Counted from the stretch's first letter, positions 1 to 8,731 are shown. The stretch is DNA of 42,476 nucleotides from an uncultured Eubacteriales bacterium (GCA_902786815.1 CADADV010000017.1:1-42476); one strand, 5' to 3'. Notes: generated by a model not told the origin, from the sequence alone. Made by a program: numbers and translations.

Positions 1-47
1 CCGTATATGATATCGGTTTTACCCTGTTTGATATGGGTCAGGGCATG

Positions 48-99
48 AAAAAGGGGCTGTGGCCTCAACATTCTCAAATGTCTAGTGCAACAGCCCCTT
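48..99 (-). terminator. Terminator of the stnABC operon
   Basis: Read on the minus strand, the arms AAGGGGCTGT (90-99) and ACAGCCCCTT (51-60) pair perfectly around a 29-base loop and are followed by a run of T. It lies about 40 bases after the stnC stop. Its 17-base start, AAGGGGCTGTTGCACTA, recurs in the terminator at 42381. Confidence 0.8.
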
Positions 100-138
100 C
101 TGATCCGGTCTCTTCCGGTTCGGTTTAATCGATTAACT

Positions 139-3100
139 TTACGCTGTTGGATCAGCAGCTGCCGGGATTCTCTCGGCAATGGCGTTCATCAGCGAATCTG
201 TGCAAGGCAGCTTGTCGCCGAATACGTCGCCGGATACGGCTACCAGTTTCGCGTCAACCGGTGCGAGAACTCCGCCGAGTACCTCGTCGAGTTCTGCGTA
301 CTTGTAAGTCGGTACGAGATCGTCCATCTCATCGGAGATGTCATCTGTGGTTTCCCAACCGCAGTCGACTTCGAAGATGTTTGCGATGGCTGCAGCAACT
401 TCCCAGTTGGAGAGCATGACGTCTTCGTCGATGGCTGCGAATACCGGCTGCAGACGACGTTCTGTGTTTGTGAAGGTTCCGTCTGTGGAGGCGAAGCCTG
501 TTCCCGGAATGACAACGTCAGCCTTTGCAGCAAGCGCTGTCATGTGAGTGTCGCATACTGCCAGGAACTCGAGCGCATCTCTGTCGATATCGAACTCTTC
601 GCCGAATACGAGAAGTGCCTTAAGGCCTTCCAGCTGCTCAGCGCCGTCTGTGATGCCCAGATCCACAAGACCCTGTGAGTTGTTCTTGGCCTTGACCTGC
701 AGGATGCCGTCACGCGGTGTGCCGATATGTCCTGACAGAAGCGCGATATCTGCGATCAGACGTGCAGTATCTACAGATACCAGGTTCTGGTTGAAGACGA
801 TCATAGCCTTCTTGGCGCCAAGATACATGTCAGCGATTTCCTTCGCATCGTCGCTGACCGCAACGTCTGCCAATGAAGCTGCAAAAGCATCAAATCCTTC
901 GAGGTCTGCGCCCTTGCCGGCGTCTACGATTGCCTTTGCGACTTCCTTGAGGAATCCCAGATCGTCAGCATAAACTTCCTTCACCAGGTTGTTCATTTTC
1001 TGCGGGAAGTCTGCAGGATTGATCAGCGCAAGCTTCGCGCCTGCTTCGGTCGCCTGCTTCATCTTGATCTGGATAACAGGGTTGTCAATGGCATTGTAGC
1101 CGACCGCCAGGATAAAGTTCGTGGACAGCAGCTCGTCGATCGTGTTAGGGGAAGCATCGAGTCCGATGACTTCCTTCAGTCCACTGGCACGGTTGTTTGC
1201 GGAGAAGATCTTCGCACCCATTGCCTCTGCCATGGACTTGATCGCATACGCTTCTTCGTTGGTGTATCTGTCTGAAATAGCTACGCCGATCTCATCGAAG
1301 CTGTATTTGGCAGCTGTAGCCTGCATCTTCTTGGCTATGAGGGTCAGCGCTTCGTGATAATCTGCTTCTCTGAAGGAGTCTCCTTCCTTGATGAGCGGAT
1401 CTTCCAGCTTGTCCTCGAGGACTGCGCAGTCGAATCCCCATTTGCCCTTACCGCAGGCCAGACCGGCGTTGACGACGCCTTCCTTATCCGGATTTGCTTT
1501 GACGAGGATGTCGCCATAGGACTCCAGGATCAGGGAGCATCCGACGGAGCAGTGGGAGCATGTCGTGTTGGTTTCGAGGGTGTCAAGCGGAACTTCCTTA
1601 GCCATTGTTGTTCTCTCCTGCAGAGCGCCTGTCGGACATACGCTGACGCACTGTCCGCAGGATACGCAGCCTGACTCAGCAAGCGGCTTCTCCAGGTTTG
1701 GCTTGACGACTGTATCGAAACCTCTGTGTACCAGACCCAGTGCGCCGATGCCCATGACTTCGTCACAGACTCTCACGCAAAGTCCACACAGGATGCACTT
1801 GTTCGGGTCTCTGACGATGAACGGATGCTCATCATCATAGTCGATGGTGTTCTTGTCACCTGCGAATCTTGACGGCTCCACATCATACTGGTGTGCCAGG
1901 TCGATGAGCTTGCACTCGAAGTAGTCATGGCATCCGCATTCCAGACATCTGTTGGCTTCTGCTTCTGCTTCTTCCGGTGTGTATCCGTCAGGAATGACCT
2001 CGGAGAAGTTACCCTTTCTCTGCTCCGGTGTAAGCTGCGGCATCTCCGGTCTGCACATCTTTTCTCTGTCTTCAAATGTCTTCTCGGTGATGTCGTCTCT
2101 GGTGACGAAGTACGGTTTCTCGTATCTGACTGTCTCGCCGTCCAGATATGCATCGATGATTTCGCTTGCCTTCTTGGCGTCTGCAATGGCCTCTACTGCG
2201 ATGGAGATCTTGTCATTACCGCAGTCGCCGCCGGCGAATACGCCGGGAATGGATGTCATAAAGGTTTCCTTATCGTATGCGATCGCGCCCTTTCTGGTCT
2301 TGTCGCAGTCGAAGATGCTTGCATCGACCGCCTGGCCGATAGCCAGGATAACGTTGTCCAGAGCGATCGTCTCAGTCTTGCCTTCGATCGGAACAGGACG
2401 TCTTCTGCCGGACTCATCAGGCTCACCAAGTTCCATGCACTGGAGGATGACTTCCTTCACGTGTCCGTTCTCATCCTTGACGATCTCCAGAGGATTCGTC
2501 AGGTTCTTGAAGATAACGCCTTCTTCCTCGGCTTCTTCGATTTCTACCATGTCTGCAGGCATTTCATCCTTGGTTCTTCTGTAGATGTTGTAGACCTCAT
2601 CCGCACCAAGTCTGACAGCTGTTCTGCAGGCGTCCATAGCGGTGTTTCCGCCGCCGACGATGGCAACCTTTTTGCCCAGCTCGATCTGCTCGTTTCTGAC
2701 GACTTTGCGCAGGAAATCGATACCGCCGATGACGCCGTCTGCGTCTTCACCCGGGCATCCTGTTCCTGTTGAGATCCAGGCGCCGATTCCAAGCAGTACT
2801 GCATCATATTCTTCATAGATCGTCTCAAACGGGATATCTACGCCGATCTTTGTGTTTGTAATGATTTCAGCGCCCATCATTTCGATCGTTGCGATTTCAT
2901 CGTCGAGAACTTCCTTCGGCAGTCTGTATTCCGGAATACCATAGCGGAGCATACCGCCTGCCTTCGGCATGGATTCGAATACAGTTACGCCGTGTCCCAT
3001 CTGTCTCAGGAAGTATGCAGCAGAAAGACCCATCGGGCCTCCGCCGATGACAGCTACGCTCTTTCCTGTGTCTTCGCCGACTTCCGGGATGAAACGGTCT

Positions 3101-3642
3101 TCGCCGTCCAGATCCTGATCAGCAGCAAATCTCTTGAGCCACTGGATCGAAACAGGCTCGTCGATCAGTCCGCGTCTGCACTCTTCTTCGCAAGGATGCG
3201 GGCAAACTCTGCCCAGTGAAGCCGGGAGAGGAATCTTGTCCTTGACCAGTTCCAGTGCTTCCTCATACTCGCCGTTGGCGATCAGGCCTACATAACCCTG
3301 GCAGTCGGTCTGTGCCGGACATGCCAGTACGCATGGAGGTCTGCAGTCTCCCGTATGATTTGAAAGCAGCAGTTCCAGGTTGGTTTTGCGTGATTCAATA
3401 ACTCTTTCCGTATTAGTTCTTACGACCATGCCCGGAGCGATCACAGTTGCGCAGGCTTTGCAGAGCTTCGGATTGCCCTCTACCTCGCACATGCAGATGC
3501 CGCATGATCCGTATATTCTGGTTCTTTCATCGTAGCAGAGAGTAGGAATGAATATATCATTTTCTCTGGCAACTTCCAGAATGGTCTGACCGGCAACGCC
3601 GGTGACTTCTTTGCCGTTAATATTCAGTCTGAATTTATCCAT
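139..3642 (-). CDS. stnC: StnC-like large subunit of an electron-bifurcating transhydrogenase (NuoG-like/NfnB-like fusion)
   Basis: This 1167-residue iron-sulfur flavoprotein probably holds the NADP(H) and bifurcating FAD site of a Sporomusa-type Nfn (Stn) complex that exchanges electrons among NADH, NADPH and ferredoxin in the cytoplasm. Domains in order: plant-type [2Fe-2S] domain (Cys36, 47, 50, 61); NfnB/GltD-type cysteine-rich segment (Cys100-155); FAD and NAD(P) Rossmann motifs near 198-205 and 327-335; a Cys-rich segment at 566-577; two [4Fe-4S] motifs (Cys616/619/622/626 and 659/662/665/669); then a molybdopterin-oxidoreductase-like domain with N-terminal cluster Cys695/698/702/730. 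That last domain shows no obvious Cys or Sec metal ligand, as in NuoG. The gene follows stnB by 18 bases with an AGGAGG site. About 126 kDa fits what I recall of StnC. A GltD-fused hydrogenase-type or formate-dehydrogenase-type subunit is the alternative, but no hydrogenase or formate dehydrogenase gene is adjacent. Confidence 0.8.
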   Translation of the reverse strand: MDKFRLNINGKEVTGVAGQTILEVARENDIFIPTLCYDERTRIYGSCGICMCEVEGNPKLCKACATVIAPGMVVRTNTERVIESRKTNLELLLSNHTGDCRPPCVLACPAQTDCQGYVGLIANGEYEEALELVKDKIPLPASLGRVCPHPCEEECRRGLIDEPVSIQWLKRFAADQDLDGEDRFIPEVGEDTGKSVAVIGGGPMGLSAAYFLRQMGHGVTVFESMPKAGGMLRYGIPEYRLPKEVLDDEIATIEMMGAEIITNTKIGVDIPFETIYEEYDAVLLGIGAWISTGTGCPGEDADGVIGGIDFLRKVVRNEQIELGKKVAIVGGGNTAMDACRTAVRLGADEVYNIYRRTKDEMPADMVEIEEAEEEGVIFKNLTNPLEIVKDENGHVKEVILQCMELGEPDESGRRRPVPIEGKTETIALDNVILAIGQAVDASIFDCDKTRKGAIAYDKETFMTSIPGVFAGGDCGNDKISIAVEAIADAKKASEIIDAYLDGETVRYEKPYFVTRDDITEKTFEDREKMCRPEMPQLTPEQRKGNFSEVIPDGYTPEEAEAEANRCLECGCHDYFECKLIDLAHQYDVEPSRFAGDKNTIDYDDEHPFIVRDPNKCILCGLCVRVCDEVMGIGALGLVHRGFDTVVKPNLEKPLAESGCVSCGQCVSVCPTGALQERTTMAKEVPLDTLETNTTCSHCSVGCSLILESYGDILVKANPDKEGVVNAGLACGKGKWGFDCAVLEDKLEDPLIKEGDSFREADYHEALTLIAKKMQATAAKYSFDEIGVAISDRYTNEEAYAIKSMAEAMGAKIFSANNRASGLKEVIGLDASPNTIDELLSTNFILAVGYNAIDNPVIQIKMKQATEAGAKLALINPADFPQKMNNLVKEVYADDLGFLKEVAKAIVDAGKGADLEGFDAFAASLADVAVSDDAKEIADMYLGAKKAMIVFNQNLVSVDTARLIADIALLSGHIGTPRDGILQVKAKNNSQGLVDLGITDGAEQLEGLKALLVFGEEFDIDRDALEFLAVCDTHMTALAAKADVVIPGTGFASTDGTFTNTERRLQPVFAAIDEDVMLSNWEVAAAIANIFEVDCGWETTDDISDEMDDLVPTYKYAELDEVLGGVLAPVDAKLVAVSGDVFGDKLPCTDSLMNAIAERIPAAADPTA

Positions 3643-3660
3643 TGTCTTTTACCTCCTCTC

Positions 3661-5409
3661 TTATTCCTTCACGATTGCGCCGAACTTGCAGTGATCCATA
3701 CACTTGCCGCACTTGATGCACTTGTCATGATCGATCACGTGTACTTCCTTGACCTTGCCTGTGATCGCGTCGACCGGGCAGTTTCTCGCGCAGAGTGTGC
3801 AGCCCTTGCAGGCGTCGGTAATGTTGTAGGTGATCAGTGCCTTACATGATTTTGCAGTGCACTTGTGGTTGTAAATGTGATCCTCATACTCGTTTCTGAA
3901 GTAACGGATCGTTGTGAGTACAGGGTTCGGAGCGGTCTGTCCGAGTCCGCACATGGAGCCGTCCTTGATCTTGTTGGCCAGCTCTTCCAGCAGCTCGATG
4001 TCGCCGTCTTTGCCTTCGCCGTTGGTGATCCTCTCCAGGATCTCCAGCATTCTCTTCGTACCGATTCTGCAGTAGTTGCACTTGCCGCAGGATTCGTCAC
4101 GTGTGAAGTTGAGGAAGTATCTTGCCATGTCGACCATGCAGGTATCCTCGTCCATGACGATCATACCGCCGGAACCGACGATGGCGCCTGTCTTTGTAAT
4201 ATCTTCATATGTTACAGGAGTATCTACCAGACTTGCAGGTACGCATCCGCCTGAAGGACCGCCCATCTGTACAGCCTTGAACTCTTTGTCGTTCTTGATG
4301 CCGCCGCCGATACCGAAGATGACTTCGCGGATCGTCATGCCCATCGGAACTTCTACGAGTCCGCCCTTCTTGATCTTTCCGGCCAGAGCGAACACCTTGG
4401 TTCCAGGTGACTTCTCTGTTCCGAAGTTTGCGAATGCAGCGCCGCCGTTATAGATGATCCATGGAACATTAGCGAATGTTTCTACGTTGTTGATGTTGGT
4501 CGGCTTCTGCCAGTAGCCCTTCGCTGCCGGGAATGGCGGCTTCAGACGAGGCATGCCTCTTTCACCTTCCAGGGAAGCGATCAGCGCTGTCTCCTCGCCG
4601 CATACGAACGCGCCGGCGCCGGCTTTGATCCTGATGTCGAAATCCCAGCCGCTTCCGAAGATGTTCTTGCCGAGGAAGCCTTTTTCTCTGGCCTGAGCCA
4701 TGGCGATCTCAAGTCTCTTGATAGCCAGCGGATATTCCGCACGGCAGTAGATGACGCCTTCGATCGCGCCCATAGCGTATCCGCCGATAATCATGCCTTC
4801 CAGCAGGGAATGGGGGTCGCCTTCCAGGACGGATCTGTCCATGAACGCACCCGGGTCACCCTCGTCAGCGTTGCAGACGATGTATTTCTCGTTGCCCGGG
4901 CTTGCCTTTGCAGCGTTCCATTTGAACCAGGTCGGGAATCCCGCGCCGCCTCTGCCTCTGAGGCCGGAGATCTTGATCTCTTCGATGACCTGTTCCGGTT
5001 TCATTTCCTTTAATACTTTTTCGATGGCTTTGTATCCATCTACTGCAATGTAATCATCGATGTTTTCAGGATTGATCACACCGCAGTTTCTCAGAACGAC
5101 TCTCTGCTGTTTAAGGATAAACTGCTTGTCTTCTTCTGAGATGGCATCCTCTTCAACAGGCTTCCCGCCTGCCAGATGCTCTTCAACGATTTTTTCCACC
5201 TTATCCGGCTGGACTTTGACGTATCTTGTCAGTTCTTCGTTGTCGTCGTAAACGTCGACGATCGGCTCCAGATAGCAGGTTCCGACACATCCTGTAACGG
5301 ATACAGGAATGTCAAGACCTTTTGCTGCAATCTGTTTTTCCAGCTCAGCGGCAGTTTTTCTGGCACCGGTGGCGACACCACAGCTGCCCTGTCCTACTAC
5401 AACTCTCAT
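3661..5409 (-). CDS. stnB: StnB/HydB/NuoF-type NADH-binding flavoprotein subunit
   Basis: This is a 582-residue FMN and iron-sulfur subunit that oxidises or reduces NAD(H). The N-terminal thioredoxin-like [2Fe-2S] domain has Cys10, 41 and 45. The NADH/FMN-binding glycine loop GRGGAGFPTW lies at 152-161. The NuoF [4Fe-4S] motif ESCGKCNYCR has Cys441, 444, 447 and distal Cys487. Two further [4Fe-4S] ferredoxin motifs close the protein (Cys534/537/540/544 and 564/567/570/574). The fused 2Fe-2S head and double ferredoxin tail are typical of HydB-like subunits of bifurcating enzymes rather than respiratory NuoF. It sits between stnA (11 bases) and stnC (18 bases), so the three are co-transcribed. 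Confidence 0.85.
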   Translation of the reverse strand: MRVVVGQGSCGVATGARKTAAELEKQIAAKGLDIPVSVTGCVGTCYLEPIVDVYDDNEELTRYVKVQPDKVEKIVEEHLAGGKPVEEDAISEEDKQFILKQQRVVLRNCGVINPENIDDYIAVDGYKAIEKVLKEMKPEQVIEEIKISGLRGRGGAGFPTWFKWNAAKASPGNEKYIVCNADEGDPGAFMDRSVLEGDPHSLLEGMIIGGYAMGAIEGVIYCRAEYPLAIKRLEIAMAQAREKGFLGKNIFGSGWDFDIRIKAGAGAFVCGEETALIASLEGERGMPRLKPPFPAAKGYWQKPTNINNVETFANVPWIIYNGGAAFANFGTEKSPGTKVFALAGKIKKGGLVEVPMGMTIREVIFGIGGGIKNDKEFKAVQMGGPSGGCVPASLVDTPVTYEDITKTGAIVGSGGMIVMDEDTCMVDMARYFLNFTRDESCGKCNYCRIGTKRMLEILERITNGEGKDGDIELLEELANKIKDGSMCGLGQTAPNPVLTTIRYFRNEYEDHIYNHKCTAKSCKALITYNITDACKGCTLCARNCPVDAITGKVKEVHVIDHDKCIKCGKCMDHCKFGAIVKE

Positions 5410-5420
5410 GCTGTCACCTC

Positions 5421-5939
5421 CTATGCTCTCGCACGGATCTCATCGAGGACTTCCTTGACCTTGTCCTTCGTGAGGTTGCCGTACGTTTCATCACCTTCTG
5501 CGCTCTTGACCATCATGACGGGGGCCAGTGAGCAGCATCCCAGACACGCTACATTGTTTAGTGTGAAGATGCCGTCTTCAGTAGTCTCGCCATCCTGGAT
5601 CTCGAGATGTTCGCAGATTGCTTCCTCGATCATATCTGCTCCGTTAACGTGGCACGCGGTGCCTTTGCAGAGCATGATGAGATACTTACCAATCGGCTGA
5701 AGTCTGAACTGTGCATAGAATGTCGCTACTCCATAGATTTTGGCAGGTTTGATCCCAGTGCACTCGGAAATATAATTGATGGCATCCAGTGAAAGATAGC
5801 CATAGATTTCCTGAGTCTTCTGCAGAATGGTGATCAGACTGCCTGGCACTTTAGCATACTGCTCAAGCGTCGGAGCCAGTTCTGTGAACTGAGCCGCTCT
5901 GTCGCCTGCGCAGCCGCAGTTGCAAGCTTTTTCGCTCAT
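5421..5939 (-). CDS. stnA: StnA/HydC/NuoE-type [2Fe-2S] subunit
   Basis: This 172-residue thioredoxin-fold subunit carries one [2Fe-2S] cluster and passes electrons next to the FMN subunit. The ligand pattern C-x4-C (Cys91, 96) and C-x3-C (Cys132, 136) is the NuoE signature. The start at 5939 is chosen because an AGGAGG site lies 9 bases upstream (5949-5954) and the residues further upstream do not look like a NuoE N-terminus. An extra Cys-rich stretch, ACNCGC, sits at residues 5-10, outside the usual motif, and could be a metal site. It is the first gene of the operon. Confidence 0.85.
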   Translation of the reverse strand: MSEKACNCGCAGDRAAQFTELAPTLEQYAKVPGSLITILQKTQEIYGYLSLDAINYISECTGIKPAKIYGVATFYAQFRLQPIGKYLIMLCKGTACHVNGADMIEEAICEHLEIQDGETTEDGIFTLNNVACLGCCSLAPVMMVKSAEGDETYGNLTKDKVKEVLDEIRARA

Positions 5940-6002
5940 GATAAAATTCCTCCTGTTTATCCACCTTGTATATGCCCGGTTCATCCGGGACATATTTATC
6001 AT

Positions 6003-6031
6003 ATTTTACAGCAAAATCATCTTGTATACAA
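6003..6031 (-). promoter_or_regulatory. Candidate stnABC promoter with overlapping palindromic operator
   Basis: On the minus strand, TTGTAT (6026-6031), a 17-base spacer and TAAAAT (6003-6008) form a sigma-A-like promoter about 60 bases before stnA. The -35 box is half of the perfect palindrome TTGTATACAA (6022-6031). Two more GTATAC cores lie at 6139-6144 and 6155-6160. GntR-family regulators use such GTnTAC-type sites, but no regulator gene is adjacent. Confidence 0.45.
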
Positions 6032-6070
6032 TATCCAAGACGTTGATTCATGTGTCTTTTTTCTCATACA

Positions 6071-6122
6071 ACAAAAATGACTTTCTGCTTGAGACATTGT
6101 ATCAAATCAAAAACAGAAAGTC
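6071..6122 (-). terminator. Terminator after aroQ
   Basis: On the minus strand, GACTTTCTG (6114-6122) pairs with CAGAAAGTC (6079-6087) and is followed by ATTTTTGT. It lies 64 bases past the aroQ stop and upstream of the stn promoter. The loop is 26 bases, long for an intrinsic terminator. Confidence 0.5.
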
Positions 6123-6185
6123 TATCAATAACCATTATGTATACAATATATGCGGTATACACGGCCTTCCGGTGCAAAAGAGATT

Positions 6186-6629
6186 CTATATATCGGCCTT
6201 TTTCCATTCCTCAGCCAGGAAATCTATAGCTTCTTTGTATCCTTCGAAACCCTTGCCCTTGATCGTCTTGACTGCCACCGCCTCAACATAGGAAATCTTC
6301 CTGAAATCCTCCCGTTTGTCCGTATCAGAAAGATGCACTTCCACAGTCGGTATTTCTATTGCCCTGAGCGCATCCGCAATGGCAATGCTTGTGTGTGTAT
6401 ACGCGCCCGGATTGATCACGATTCCGTCGGCCCAGCCAAGTGATTCCTGGATCTGATCGATGATCTCCCCTTCGTGGTTCGACTGGAATATTTCCCCTGT
6501 GACCTCAGCGGATTCAAAAACACCTAAAATGAACTCCTCGAGATCGTTATAGGTTTTAGAACCGTAGATTTCCGGTTCTCTGATTCCCAGCATATTGATG
6601 TTCGGTCCGTTGATAACGAATATCTTCAT
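6186..6629 (-). CDS. aroQ: Type II 3-dehydroquinate dehydratase
   Basis: The enzyme dehydrates 3-dehydroquinate to 3-dehydroshikimate in the shikimate pathway. The 147-residue length is usual for the dodecameric type II family. Visible motifs are the N-terminal NGPNINMLG, the lid with PEIYG (catalytic Tyr), NPGAYTHTS (catalytic His) and EVHLSD. The start at 6629 follows a GGAGG site 6-7 bases away. The third-motif segment reads SDTDKREDFRKISY instead of the commoner SNIHAREEFRHHSY, a mild divergence. It lies 25 bases after an EamA exporter and no other aro genes are nearby. Confidence 0.95.
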   Translation of the reverse strand: MKIFVINGPNINMLGIREPEIYGSKTYNDLEEFILGVFESAEVTGEIFQSNHEGEIIDQIQESLGWADGIVINPGAYTHTSIAIADALRAIEIPTVEVHLSDTDKREDFRKISYVEAVAVKTIKGKGFEGYKEAIDFLAEEWKKADI

Positions 6630-6654
6630 ACTTTTACCTCCAAACACAACTAGA

Positions 6655-7548
6655 CTATTCCCGCGCAATAGCGTCCTCTTCTTTGCCTCCCAATTCCATG
6701 AGCAATATGCTCACCAGCATCATGACCATTCCTGCATAGGCCCGCGGCAGCAGCCTCTCCCCTGCGAAGAGGAATGCGACAATAGCCGCAAATACCGGTT
6801 CCAGTGTAAAAATGACTCCTACATGGGTCGCCGTCGTGTACTGCTGTGCGACGACTTGTGCAATGTATGCGATACCGGTGCAGAACACAGTCAGGAAAAT
6901 CAACGACACCCAGCATCCTCCTGTCTGCGGCAGACGCATATCTTCAAAGATCAGCGCCAGAATGAGCATCCACACGCCGGTGAATCCGAGCTGATAGATG
7001 CCCAGCTGAAATGCATTGACATCCTCGCGCCGCACCCCTGCCTCATTGATCAGCAGATCCACTGCATACGACAGTCCGCACATAAGGCACAGAAGGTCTC
7101 CTCTGGCCACATGCAGATGGGTGTCGAGGCTCATCATCGCCATGCCTGCCGTACACAGCAATACAACGAACACGGTTTTCTTGTCCGGTACGGTTTTTCT
7201 GAACACCAGGGCAAGGATCGGTGTGAAAATCACCGCTGTCCCGCACAGAAATCCGGCATTGGACTGGCTCGTATATTTTACGCCGTAGGTCGCTCCGATA
7301 TAAACGAAGATCAGCGACAGGGAAACAAGGAATGCATACCACAGGGTGATTCTGTTCACATGGATCGCTTTTTTCGCCGCGAGCAGCCACGCTACTGCAA
7401 ATGCCCCCAGAAAACGGAATGCGTTCAGTGTCAGCGGGTCGATCTCCTCCAGACACAGGTCCATCATAAAATAGGAAACGCCCCATCCCAGCGTCAACAC
7501 AACAAGCATCATATCCGCTTTGACTTGTGTTTTTCTGTCTAACATCAT
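6655..7548 (-). CDS. EamA-family (DMT superfamily) exporter
   Basis: A 297-residue integral membrane protein with about ten predicted transmembrane helices arranged as two EamA repeats. The N-terminal half begins near residue 12 and the C-terminal half near 145. The glutamate near the end of the first repeat and the segment QYTTATHVGVIFTLEPVFAAI in the second are typical. Family members export amino acids, purines or other metabolites, but the substrate cannot be read here. It starts 6 bases after the holA stop, so it is translated from the same transcript. Closeness to aroQ does not prove a link to aromatic compounds. Confidence 0.85.
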   Translation of the reverse strand: MMLDRKTQVKADMMLVVLTLGWGVSYFMMDLCLEEIDPLTLNAFRFLGAFAVAWLLAAKKAIHVNRITLWYAFLVSLSLIFVYIGATYGVKYTSQSNAGFLCGTAVIFTPILALVFRKTVPDKKTVFVVLLCTAGMAMMSLDTHLHVARGDLLCLMCGLSYAVDLLINEAGVRREDVNAFQLGIYQLGFTGVWMLILALIFEDMRLPQTGGCWVSLIFLTVFCTGIAYIAQVVAQQYTTATHVGVIFTLEPVFAAIVAFLFAGERLLPRAYAGMVMMLVSILLMELGGKEEDAIARE

Positions 7549-7554
7549 TGTTCC

Positions 7555-8682
7555 CTATATGTTCCCGATGAAATATTCCAGCGCCAGTCTGCCCGGCATC
7601 AGACCGGACTTGATGTTCTTCTCTGCCTTATAACAATTGGCTAACGCCTTTCTGAGCCTTGCCGAGCCAAGCCGGCTTCCGCTCTCAAGCGCCTTCTTCG
7701 TTCTGTATTCAGCGATCCGCTTGCCTTTGCCCAGATAGCCTCCTCCAAGGGTCTTTTGTATCTCTGTAAGGCTTTTGCCTTCGTCCTTCATCTCGCAGGC
7801 GGTAAGCATGATTTCAAACTGTTCAGTGATCATGCCCAGCAGACTGATCTCCTGCGCGCCGTCCTGGAGCAGATAATGCAAAAGCCTGAACGCTTCTTCT
7901 TTTCTTCCTGTTACCATTGCATCGATCATCCGGAACACGTTTTTTTCAGGGCTCGTTCCCAGCACTGCGGCGACTGCATCCGGCGTGATCTCCGGCGCGC
8001 TTCCGCAGTAAGCGATGATTTTCTGCAGGTCATTGCCCAGTTCATAAAGCCCGTAGTCGTTGTCTTTGCTCTCGTAATCCGTCTCACGAATGATCATGGA
8101 CGTAATGCCCGGCCTGAACTGCTTGCCGGCGGCCCGGAAACGCTTCTCGATAAACCCGGTGAGCTGTCTTCTGCTCAGGGGGCCGAAGTCATAAACACGG
8201 CCGACGCCCTTGCGTCCCTGTTTTGATACCTTCTTATAGATCTCAGAGTCCCTGATATTCCGCTGCGCCTTATAGTCCGCGGGATGCGCCGCTGTGATCA
8301 GAAGCAGCGTGGTCTGCGGATCCAAACTGTCGATCATCTCCGCCAGTTCTTTTCTGGCGTTCTGCTTCTTTTCGATGTCCTTCGGCATCCTGCCTTTGTC
8401 ATCAAAAAACTCCGGAAGATATACGACCTTCCGTTCGGACAGGAACGGCATGGTTTCCAGACTGTTGATGATCTCATCAGCTGTCAGTTCGTCCCTGATG
8501 AGCGTCACAAGGTCAAGAGCCCTGCACTCCTGTCTGATGTATCTGTCGATCAGCCTTCCGGCATAGAAATCAATGAGATAATCCTCTGTACCAGAAAAGA
8601 TGACAGCAGCCGGAATATCCCCGGCATTCATATCTGCCGTAAGCTGTTCATATGCGTGTTTTTCGTCTCTGTTATATGCCAT
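7555..8682 (-). CDS. holA: DNA polymerase III delta subunit
   Basis: The delta subunit opens the beta sliding clamp within the clamp-loader complex. The 375-residue protein has the family N-terminus (VIFSGTEDYLIDFYAGRLID), the middle helicase-like lid domain and a C-terminal helical collar (LGMITEQFEIMLTACEMK, then KSGLMPGRLALEYFI). Length is slightly above the usual 330-350. The gene sits downstream of comEC, a very common pairing in Bacillota. No Shine-Dalgarno sequence precedes the ATG; instead an extended -10 box lies 6 bases upstream, suggesting a leaderless transcript. Confidence 0.92.
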   Translation of the reverse strand: MAYNRDEKHAYEQLTADMNAGDIPAAVIFSGTEDYLIDFYAGRLIDRYIRQECRALDLVTLIRDELTADEIINSLETMPFLSERKVVYLPEFFDDKGRMPKDIEKKQNARKELAEMIDSLDPQTTLLLITAAHPADYKAQRNIRDSEIYKKVSKQGRKGVGRVYDFGPLSRRQLTGFIEKRFRAAGKQFRPGITSMIIRETDYESKDNDYGLYELGNDLQKIIAYCGSAPEITPDAVAAVLGTSPEKNVFRMIDAMVTGRKEEAFRLLHYLLQDGAQEISLLGMITEQFEIMLTACEMKDEGKSLTEIQKTLGGGYLGKGKRIAEYRTKKALESGSRLGSARLRKALANCYKAEKNIKSGLMPGRLALEYFIGNI

Positions 8683-8688
8683 ATCGAT

Positions 8689-8697
8689 ATTCTACCA
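8689..8697 (-). promoter_or_regulatory. Extended -10 box for leaderless holA
   Basis: On the minus strand the sequence TGGTAGAAT is followed by exactly six bases and the holA ATG. Transcription would begin at or next to the A of the start codon. No -35 match or ribosome binding site is visible. The same geometry is found at asp23 (36789-36797). Confidence 0.45.
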
Positions 8698-8731
8698 CAG
8701 CTTGCGCAGAATCATTTGTGTTTTTCGATCA

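Noticed and set aside
1891-2772. 293-codon open frame on the plus strand
   Set aside because: Antisense to the FAD/NAD(P) domain of stnC.
6595-7542. 315-codon open frame on the plus strand, rich in His, Gln and Cys
   Set aside because: Mirror image of the hydrophobic codons of the EamA exporter; not a real protein.
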